A DNA stretch of 21,547 bases, from the IMG/VR virus record IMGVR_UViG_3300008114_000172, positions 1 to 21,547 of that record, one strand, 5' to 3'. Each line of letters begins with the position of its first letter. The first letter of the stretch is position 1. Below the pieces are notes generated by a model. It was not told where the DNA came from, did not search any database, and saw only the letters and a program-made list of their open reading frames with translations. Shown here in pieces: positions 5,281 through 12,009 of this stretch. Both the position numbers and the translations under genes were made by a program. This DNA is from a virus.

Positions 5281-6546
5281 ATGTCCCTTTTCGGTTTCGG
5301 TGATATAACATTCAATAAACAAGACAGTAGAAGAAATGGTCCACTATCAGCACTTGAAGGTACTGATTTTGAGAAAAACACCTTTCGTTATCCAATAGAT
5401 GTTGGATCAGCAGATAAGGGCCATTATATGGTCATCTATATTCGCCAACAAAGACATACAAGTTATGGAGGCAAAACGATAGGTGATAGTGCTATTCCAG
5501 TAACTAAAGGTTCTTCAGCCGCTTCTCAAACATTAGGTGCAAATATTGGAAACGCATCTGGTGCTTTTGGTGGTGGACTGTTGAGTAAAGTAAATGGCGG
5601 GCTAAATTCAATCAATTCATCCACAGGCGGAAAGTTTGCAAGCCTTACTAATGCAGCTAGTAAAAGTGTAAGTAGTGCTTTGGGTGGGTTGAATAGTGTC
5701 ACTGGTAAAATTGGCAATTTATTTGGTCAAGCCTCTATCTTTAACGGCAATTCAGAATCAACCAAAGCGGTGATAGACACTTCTATTAAAAAGATTACTG
5801 GTGGCAGTTTAGGTTTCTTAAAAACAACCACGCTTACGAGTGATGCTATTGCGTTGTATATGCCCGACACATTAAATTATACTTATGCACAAGGATATGA
5901 CCAATTACAATTGGGCGGTGAAATGACAGGACAAGCGTTAGCTGCTGGCGGTTCTATTGTTGAAAAAGTTAAAGCTGGCGATTACATGGGTGCGGGTAAT
6001 GCAGCTGCAAAATCAGCTGCAGGTAATGTCCTCAAGGGTGTATCATCATTAGCTGGTGAAAATACAGGTCAAGCACTATTTACTGCGGCTACAGGCACAG
6101 TTCAAAATCCTATGCTTGAAATGATTTACAAGTCACCAAACTTCCGTCAATTTCAATTTGATTTTACATTTTATCCAAGAGATGAGAAAGAAGCACTAGA
6201 GGTTCAAAAGATTATTGAAAGACTTCGTTTCCATCAAGCACCAGAATTAGCAAGCGCACAAGGTTTCTTGATACCGCCATCTGAATTTGATATTAAATTC
6301 TATTATGGTTCTTCACAAAACCCAAATATACCACCAATTGCAACTTGTGTGTTAACCACAATTGATGTGAATTATGCACCTAATGGTTTTTCAGCTTATG
6401 AAGTTCCTGGTGAAAGCAATCCAGCTTTAGGTAGAACTGGTATGCCGGTTGCAATTCAAGTGCAATTACAATTCCAAGAAACAACTTACCTTACTAAAGC
6501 AGATTTTAGAAACGATAGACCTAAATCTGAAATGATGAGAAAATAA
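5281..6546 (+). CDS. 48: Baseplate tail-tube cap gp48
   Basis: 421 residues; T4 gp48 is 364. The N-terminus (FRYPIDVGSADKGHYMVIYIRQQ) and the C-terminal domain match gp48-like proteins of environmental T4-like phages: NPMLEMIYKSPNFRQFQF, FYPRDEKEALEVQKIIE, RFHQAPEL, PPSEFDIKFYY, TCVLTTIDVNYAPNGF and a final Q.QFQET strand. This is a gp19-like tube fold, as in gp54. gp48 sits on the hub together with gp54 and starts tail-tube polymerisation. Between the conserved ends lie about 150 residues rich in Gly, Ala, Ser and Asn (about 75-165 and 220-270), an expansion that looks flexible. First gene of the rightward group, with a T4-type late promoter and GGAAG ribosome site upstream; gene 53 follows after 1 bp. 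Confidence 0.82.
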   Translation: MSLFGFGDITFNKQDSRRNGPLSALEGTDFEKNTFRYPIDVGSADKGHYMVIYIRQQRHTSYGGKTIGDSAIPVTKGSSAASQTLGANIGNASGAFGGGLLSKVNGGLNSINSSTGGKFASLTNAASKSVSSALGGLNSVTGKIGNLFGQASIFNGNSESTKAVIDTSIKKITGGSLGFLKTTTLTSDAIALYMPDTLNYTYAQGYDQLQLGGEMTGQALAAGGSIVEKVKAGDYMGAGNAAAKSAAGNVLKGVSSLAGENTGQALFTAATGTVQNPMLEMIYKSPNFRQFQFDFTFYPRDEKEALEVQKIIERLRFHQAPELASAQGFLIPPSEFDIKFYYGSSQNPNIPPIATCVLTTIDVNYAPNGFSAYEVPGESNPALGRTGMPVAIQVQLQFQETTYLTKADFRNDRPKSEMMRK

Positions 6547-6547
6547 T

Positions 6548-7198
6548 ATGGCAAAGTTTTTTAATTACTATCCAAAAACATTTTATACAAGTAATACGAA
6601 ATCAAGCGGTCTTGATTCTGTTACGAATATCATATCAAGGTTTGGTTTTGAAAAAGAGTTAAAAAATAACTCATCAGCTTTTTACAAATATCAAATTAAA
6701 GATTCTGATACGCCTGAAATTATTGCTTCAAAATACTATGATAATCCAGAAAGACATTGGATAGTTTTATTGTTTAATGATATTATTGATCCTCAATATG
6801 ATTGGCCTTTAGAGAACAACACCCTTATAGAATTTATTAATACAAAATATACCGCCAACGGTGCAGCTAACACCACACCGGTTTCAGGTATTCAATGGGC
6901 ACAAAGCACAAATAATACAAAAGCCTATTATAAGATTATCACAAGAACAGCATCTGATAGCACACAAATTGAAGAGAGGTTTCAAGTAGATGCTAACACT
7001 TATGCGAATGTTGCAGCCTCATCAACATCTTATACTTTAGATAGTGGTGCAACCGTTACTGAAACTATTTCAAAAGAAAAACAAACCTATTATGATTATG
7101 AAGTAGAAGTGAATGAATCTAAACGAGAAATTAAATTATTAAAAACAGAATTTGTTCCAGAAGTAGAAAAAGAATTCAAACGAGTTATTAAATTATGA
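6548..7198 (+). CDS. 53: Baseplate wedge protein gp53
   Basis: 216 residues; T4 gp53 is 196. The start MAKFFNYYPKTFY and the core at residues 45-85 are typical of gp53: FYKYQIKDSDTPEIIASKYY, then DNPERHWIVLLFNDIIDPQYDWPL. This core is the LysM-like segment of the Phage_gp53 family; in T4 gp53 helps hold wedges together around the hub. Residues about 97-185 form a Thr/Ser/Asn-rich beta-like insert, and the C-terminus returns to a conserved basic helix (NESKREIKLLK). The stop overlaps the next start as ATGA (4 bp), a sign of coupled translation with the hub gene. Confidence 0.9.
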   Translation: MAKFFNYYPKTFYTSNTKSSGLDSVTNIISRFGFEKELKNNSSAFYKYQIKDSDTPEIIASKYYDNPERHWIVLLFNDIIDPQYDWPLENNTLIEFINTKYTANGAANTTPVSGIQWAQSTNNTKAYYKIITRTASDSTQIEERFQVDANTYANVAASSTSYTLDSGATVTETISKEKQTYYDYEVEVNESKREIKLLKTEFVPEVEKEFKRVIKL

Positions 7199-8532
7199 GT
7201 GACTTAAAAGTCAAAAAGTCCACACAGTTTTTCATACATGAATTAACTTTAGTGACTAAAGCTGGTCCTGTTGACATTCAAAAGATATTTGAAGAACTGA
7301 ATATTTACGATTCAATGTTTTTACCAGTAATGTCTGGTAATATTCTTATTCGTGATTCAAATGGCCTTTCAGGTAAACTCTTGTTTGATGGCTCAGAATC
7401 ATTGCTGATTGATGTATCAAAAGATGAGAATTCTGATATTGGTAAGTTTCGTAAAGCATTTCGTGTTTATAAACAATCTGACCGTAAAAATGAAAATCAA
7501 AATAGTGAAACCTTTATTCTACATTTTGTTTCTGACGAACTCATGTTTTCAGACCAACAAAGAGTTAATCAAAACTTTGATTTAACATATTCGCAGATTG
7601 TTGAAAAGATACTATTTAATTATTTGAAAGTGCCACAAAATAATATTGGCGGTTTATATGAACCAACAAGTGGTGTTCGTAATGTTGTTATACCAAATTT
7701 AAGACCGTTAGATGCTATTGAATGGTGCGCCAAAAGAGCATTAGATAAACAAAATTCACCTAACTATGTTTTCTTTCAGAACCTAGTTGGATATAATTTT
7801 GTTTCATTATCAACGCTTCTAACACAGGATGATATATTAGATGTTAAATTTGAACCAAAGAACCAATCTAATAAAACATCTTTAGAAGAAATTAGTTCAG
7901 CTCGTCATCTTGAGGTGATTGCACAAAACGATTCTATTGAAAAAACAAGAAGTGGTGTTAATGCAGGTAAGTTTATGGGCTTTGACCCGATGACACGAAC
8001 ATTTGAAAAAAAGAATATTAGTTATGGTGACCACTTCTTAAATATGAAACACGGTAATGATAATCCGAATATAACGACAATGCAAAATCGTGATGGTCAA
8101 AAGAATGTTGAAGCATTTGATTCTAAAAAAGTTGTTAGTTTATTTGGTGCAGCTCGTCAATTAAGTAATTATATTAAACAATCTGACCCAACTTCATTAA
8201 GTAAAGTAGAATCACAAGAAAACTTTATATTTCAAAGAAAAGCTATATTGACTAACCTTATGGCTAAAAGAGTGAAACTTGTTATGCCTGGTAATTTTCA
8301 ATTAACTTCAGGCTTCAATATTAACTTAACTGCACCAACATTTGGATTAAAAGAAAAAGGCGACACAAACGAAGACAAGAGTTTAAGTGGTAAATATGTG
8401 ATTGTAGCTTCAAGGCACATTATTGGTTTTGATAAACACGAAACAATAATTGAAGTAGCTTCAAGTTCCAATAGTAACGATTTCATTCCTGCTGATAACC
8501 CATTACAAACAAGAGCGATGTTAGAATATTAA
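7195..8532 (+). CDS. 27: Baseplate hub protein gp27-like
   Basis: 445 residues; T4 gp27 is 391. Visible segments fit hub proteins of the gp27/VgrG N-terminal type: strand-rich residues 10-110 (FIHELTL, a P.MSGNILI.DS strand pair, ESLLIDV, ETFILHFVSDE), a helix-plus-strand domain with QIVEKILFNYL and RPLDAIEWCAKRA followed by a YVFFQNLVGYNFVSL strand, and a C-terminal barrel (MPGNFQLTSGFNINL, GKYVIVASRHII.F). The ELMFSDQQRVNQ and W-C-A-K-R-A elements recur in hub proteins of T4-like phages. gp27 forms the trimeric torus that binds the spike gp5, and gene 5 follows directly after 1 bp, which supports the call. Start ATG lies within the stop of gene 53 (ATGA). Confidence 0.72.
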   Translation: MSDLKVKKSTQFFIHELTLVTKAGPVDIQKIFEELNIYDSMFLPVMSGNILIRDSNGLSGKLLFDGSESLLIDVSKDENSDIGKFRKAFRVYKQSDRKNENQNSETFILHFVSDELMFSDQQRVNQNFDLTYSQIVEKILFNYLKVPQNNIGGLYEPTSGVRNVVIPNLRPLDAIEWCAKRALDKQNSPNYVFFQNLVGYNFVSLSTLLTQDDILDVKFEPKNQSNKTSLEEISSARHLEVIAQNDSIEKTRSGVNAGKFMGFDPMTRTFEKKNISYGDHFLNMKHGNDNPNITTMQNRDGQKNVEAFDSKKVVSLFGAARQLSNYIKQSDPTSLSKVESQENFIFQRKAILTNLMAKRVKLVMPGNFQLTSGFNINLTAPTFGLKEKGDTNEDKSLSGKYVIVASRHIIGFDKHETIIEVASSSNSNDFIPADNPLQTRAMLEY

Positions 8533-8533
8533 T

Positions 8534-9538
8534 ATGCAATATAACGAAGATACAAAAGATTTTGCTGGTAAAAACGGATTCATTTGGTGGGTCGGTGTGG
8601 TTGAAGATAGACAAGACCCATTAAAACTTGGCCGTTGTCGTGTAAGATGTATGGGTTGGCATGCAGATAATAAAATGCAACTACCGACTGAAAATCTACC
8701 ATGGGCTATGCCTAGTCTTCCTGTAAATAATCCTCATCCGTATGCACCAAAAGAAGGTGATATGGTTTTTGGATTCTTTGTTGATGGTGAGAACGCACAA
8801 GAACCTGTTATCATTGGAGTGTTTCCAAGTATCCCATTGAAAGCGGGTAATCCGCAAGAAGCTTATTCAGACCCAAGAACAGGCGAAGCTCTCACTTCAG
8901 CGCCAGTTAAACCAAATGAAACACAAACGGTTTACCCAAGAAAACTTGACGAACCAACAACTTCACGCTTGGCAAGAAACGAAACCATAGATGATTCTAT
9001 TGTATCACAAAAAAAGGCAAAGAAAGCCTCACGGGTAGAACCAGAGCCATATTACAATGCCACTTACCCATATAATAATGTATATGAGAGTGAATCAGGA
9101 CACGCCCTAGAGTTTGATGACACGAAAGACAATGAAAGAATACACTTGTACCATCGGTCAGGTTCATATGTTGAATGGGGACCTGCTGGAGACCGTGCTG
9201 AACGCATCCAAAAAGACAAGTTTAGTGTGATTGTTGGTAACGATTCAGTTTATGTTCAAGGTAATGTTAATTTGTATGTGGACGGTAATGTAAATTGGAA
9301 AGTTGCCGGTGATTTCAATCTTACCGTAGGTGGTGCATTTAACGCAAGTGTGGGCAGTAAAACTGAAACTATTAAAGGTGATTCTAATATAAGACATAAT
9401 GGCAACTATCATCGTTGGATTGGCGGTAACTTCTATGAAAGAAGACAATCTGGCAGAACGGACTTCTCATGTCCCGGTGATACAAGAACCGGCGGAACAG
9501 ATTGCTCGGATGTTAATTCCGCTTCCGAGGTAGAATAA
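8534..9538 (+). CDS. 5: Baseplate central spike gp5, lysozyme-less form (OB fold plus beta-helix)
   Basis: 334 residues; T4 gp5 is 575. An OB-fold domain runs about residues 17-105 (FIWWVGVVEDRQDPLKLGR, RVRCMGWH, then LPWAMP, PKEGDMVFGFFVDG, PVIIGVF). A Pro/Thr/Lys-rich linker follows, then ESGHALEFDD at 186-195 and ERIHLYHRSGSYVEW, the gp5C/VgrG entry sequence, and a beta-helix about 232-295 with short repeats of V-x-G-(N/D) type (VYVQGNVNLYVDGNVNWKVA). The lysozyme domain that T4 gp5 carries between OB fold and helix is absent; the linker is too short and shows no E..D..T catalytic pattern. The spike pierces the host envelope, so wall digestion must come from another protein or be unneeded. 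The C-terminus has two Cys (SCPGD and TDCSD) that could cap the needle. Confidence 0.87.
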   Translation: MQYNEDTKDFAGKNGFIWWVGVVEDRQDPLKLGRCRVRCMGWHADNKMQLPTENLPWAMPSLPVNNPHPYAPKEGDMVFGFFVDGENAQEPVIIGVFPSIPLKAGNPQEAYSDPRTGEALTSAPVKPNETQTVYPRKLDEPTTSRLARNETIDDSIVSQKKAKKASRVEPEPYYNATYPYNNVYESESGHALEFDDTKDNERIHLYHRSGSYVEWGPAGDRAERIQKDKFSVIVGNDSVYVQGNVNLYVDGNVNWKVAGDFNLTVGGAFNASVGSKTETIKGDSNIRHNGNYHRWIGGNFYERRQSGRTDFSCPGDTRTGGTDCSDVNSASEVE

Positions 9539-9541
9539 ATA
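9534..9541 (+). promoter_or_regulatory. TATAAATA-like box (AATAAATA) before gene 25
   Basis: The junction reads GAATAAATAGAACATGG. AATAAATA matches 7 of 8 bases of the T4 late core and includes the gene 5 stop. Initiation would fall on or beside ATG 9546. The layout almost repeats the junction before the 192-aa unknown gene on the other strand (GATAAATAGACGATGG). A GAGG at 9527-9530 lies 15 bases before the ATG, far for a ribosome site. Confidence 0.25.
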
Positions 9542-9545
9542 GAAC

Positions 9546-9950
9546 ATGGCTACAGTAGATATAGATAACGCAAGGGCTTTCAAAGATTTGGATTTGAATT
9601 TCACTATTCATCCAGTTAAGAAAGACATCAATACGCATAAGAATGAATATGCGATTATTAATGCAGTTAAGAATTTAATCTTAACAAATCATTATGAACG
9701 ACCATTTCAACCAGAAATTGGTAGTAATATACGCCGTCTTTTGTTTGAAAATGTAGATGCTGTAACTGGCGCACAAATTGAAAGAGAAATCATTGAGACC
9801 ATAGATAACTTTGAGCCTCGTGTTCAAACATCTAAAGTGACCGTAGTGGCGGATCCAGATAATAATGGTTTCAAAGTAGAATTAGAATTCTTTGTGATTA
9901 ACAATCCAAACCCACTAACAATTAATTTTTTCCTAGAGCGAATTAGATAA
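9546..9950 (+). CDS. 25: Baseplate wedge protein gp25 (GPW/gp25 family)
   Basis: 134 residues, the same size as T4 gp25 (132). The GPW/gp25 fold is clear: FKDLDLNFTIHPVKKDI, a NAVKNLILTNHYERPFQPEIGSN segment with the conserved ERP.(N/Q)P..G core, IRRLLFENVD, a REIIETIDNFEPRV helix, and a final strand pair ending TINFFLERIR. gp25 forms the sheath-initiating wedge piece next to gp6 and gp53 and is conserved in contractile systems, including type VI secretion. Gene 6 follows after 1 bp. Confidence 0.95.
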   Translation: MATVDIDNARAFKDLDLNFTIHPVKKDINTHKNEYAIINAVKNLILTNHYERPFQPEIGSNIRRLLFENVDAVTGAQIEREIIETIDNFEPRVQTSKVTVVADPDNNGFKVELEFFVINNPNPLTINFFLERIR

Positions 9951-9951
9951 A

Positions 9952-12009
9952 ATGGCAGACCGTTTAAGAATATCAGAACTTGATTTTGATACAATCAAGA
10001 CAAATCTAAAAACATTTCTGAATCAACAAGCAGAATTCACCGACTATGATTTTGATGGAGCTGGTTTGAATGTTCTTTTAGATATACTAGCATATAACAC
10101 CCATTATAATGCTTACTATCTTAATATGGTCGCTAATGAATCTTTCTTGGATACAGCGTTATTAAGAGATTCAGCTGTATCACATGCTAAAACATTAAAT
10201 TATGTTCCTCATTCAACACGAGCTCCAGTAGCCGTTATTGATTTTTCAGTAGAATCAAATACAACTACTTCAGCCACCATGACATTGAATGAAGGATTTT
10301 CATTCTTATCTAATCAAATTGATTCTAAATCTTATAACTTTGTGGTATTAAATGATGTAACTGTAACAAAATCAAACACGGAATTTGTATTTGAAAACCT
10401 TGAAATCTATGAAGGTCAACTTGTTACCTATAATTTCACACATAATGCAGCTACAAATCCAAAACAAATATTTACATTACCTGATGCTAATATAGACACA
10501 ACCACATTAAAAGTAACTGTTGCACCAAGTGTGGGTAATACATCAACTTCAGTTTATAATAAAGTGACAGAGATATTAGATGTTGATGCTTCATCTGAAA
10601 TATTTTTCTTACAAGAAGAACGAAGTGGAAAATACCAAATTTATTTTGGTAATGATGTTGTTGGTAAATCTTTACCCGATGGTGCATCTGTGACAACAAC
10701 ATATTTACTCACTAATGGAACAGCCGCAAATAAAGCAAATAATTTTGTAGCAACAGCCACATTAACCGATTCATTAGGTAATTCACAAACAAACTTTACA
10801 ATTACACCTGTGAGTGCAGCTGCTGGTGGAGCTGACCGTGAATCTGTGGATGATATTAAGTTTTCAGCTTCAGCACAATTCTCAACACAAAATCGTTTGG
10901 TCACATTCAAAGATTATGAATCATACATTCTAAACAATTATCCAAACCTTGATTCTGTTTCTGTTTGGGGTGGCGAAGAAAATATTCCTCCAGTTTATGG
11001 CAAAGTATTTGTATCATTAAAACCATCAGCAAATTATTTCATATCTGAAACGGAAAAACAAAGAATTATTGATGAAATCATTTCACCAAAATCTATCGTA
11101 GCGGTTCAAACTGAAATATTGGATCCAGAATATCTTTATCTTATTGTTGAAAGTACCGTTCAATATGATACTAAAAAAACAACCAATTCTGAAACCGCTA
11201 TCAAGCAAGCTGTTCGTAACGCTATTTTAACTTATCGTGACCGAGAATTAAATAAATTTGATGCTCGCTTTATTCTTTCTAAACTACAAGATGATATTGA
11301 TGGAACAGACACGAATGCTATTCTTGGTTCAGAAACGATTGCTCGTGTGCAAAAAAGATTTCAACCGAATCTTGGTGTAAGTCAAGCCTATACAGTTAAT
11401 TTTAATGTGCCATTACATCGTGGTACTATTTCAAATAAATTAGTATCAACGGAATTTGTGGTAAATGATACAAACGGCATAGCAAGAACAGTTACTTTTG
11501 AAGAAATACCGCAATCATATTCAGGTATATCTTCAATTTCTATATCAAATCCTGGTACAGGTTATACTACTACACCAACAGTTACAATTACTGGTGACGG
11601 TTTAGGTGCTACTGCTACCGCTACAATTGTTAATGGTTCAATTCAAAGTATTGAAGTAACTAATCGTGGTATTGATTACACTCGTGCTATTGTTACAATA
11701 TCTGGTGGTAATGGATACGGTGCAACTGCAACGGCCGTGATTGATGCAAGAACTGGTGCATTAAGAACCATTTACTACGATACTAATGCTGAAAGACAAA
11801 TTGTTGATTCAACAGCTGGTACAATTGATTATGATACCGGTGTGATTACTGTTAATGACATCAATATTCGTTCACTAGATACTGATGATGGTTTGATTCG
11901 TTTATCTATTGAATCAGAAAAAGGAATTATACAATCGGTTCGTAATACAATCATTACGATTGATGAAGACGATCCTACATCTATTGTAACAACACTTGAA
12001 GTTATTTAA
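9952..12009 (+). CDS. 6: Baseplate wedge protein gp6
   Basis: 685 residues; T4 gp6 is 660. The N-terminus is characteristic: LRISELDFDTIKTNLKTFL, a YDFDGAGLNVLLDILAYNTHY segment and YNAYYLNMVANESFLDTA, then LRDSAVSHAKTLNYVPHS. A Baseplate_J-like middle region follows, with strands and GDADRE-like context (GGADRESVDDIKFSA, FKDYESYIL, SVSVWGGEEN). Residues about 400-440 hold the wedge-dimerisation-type helix with LTYRDRELNKFDARF. Residues 525-598 are two Gly-Tyr beta repeats (NPGTGY, NRGIDY) inserted in the C-terminal part, also found in the next genes. gp6 forms the ring that ties six wedges together. The stop overlaps the gene 7 start (TAATG), implying coupled translation. Confidence 0.92.
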   Translation: MADRLRISELDFDTIKTNLKTFLNQQAEFTDYDFDGAGLNVLLDILAYNTHYNAYYLNMVANESFLDTALLRDSAVSHAKTLNYVPHSTRAPVAVIDFSVESNTTTSATMTLNEGFSFLSNQIDSKSYNFVVLNDVTVTKSNTEFVFENLEIYEGQLVTYNFTHNAATNPKQIFTLPDANIDTTTLKVTVAPSVGNTSTSVYNKVTEILDVDASSEIFFLQEERSGKYQIYFGNDVVGKSLPDGASVTTTYLLTNGTAANKANNFVATATLTDSLGNSQTNFTITPVSAAAGGADRESVDDIKFSASAQFSTQNRLVTFKDYESYILNNYPNLDSVSVWGGEENIPPVYGKVFVSLKPSANYFISETEKQRIIDEIISPKSIVAVQTEILDPEYLYLIVESTVQYDTKKTTNSETAIKQAVRNAILTYRDRELNKFDARFILSKLQDDIDGTDTNAILGSETIARVQKRFQPNLGVSQAYTVNFNVPLHRGTISNKLVSTEFVVNDTNGIARTVTFEEIPQSYSGISSISISNPGTGYTTTPTVTITGDGLGATATATIVNGSIQSIEVTNRGIDYTRAIVTISGGNGYGATATAVIDARTGALRTIYYDTNAERQIVDSTAGTIDYDTGVITVNDINIRSLDTDDGLIRLSIESEKGIIQSVRNTIITIDEDDPTSIVTTLEVI
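11524..11748 (+). repeat. Two Gly-Tyr beta-repeat units in gp6
   Basis: Residues about 525-598 of gp6 hold two units of the pattern I-x-I-x-(N)-x-G-x-x-Y-x-x-(x)-x-V-T-I-x-G-x-G-x-G-A-T-A-x-A, first at SISISNPGTGY and then at SIEVTNRGIDY. Both units carry a GATATA or GATATAV segment. Matching units occur in the gp7-like, gp8 and DUF4815 genes. Confidence 0.65.
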
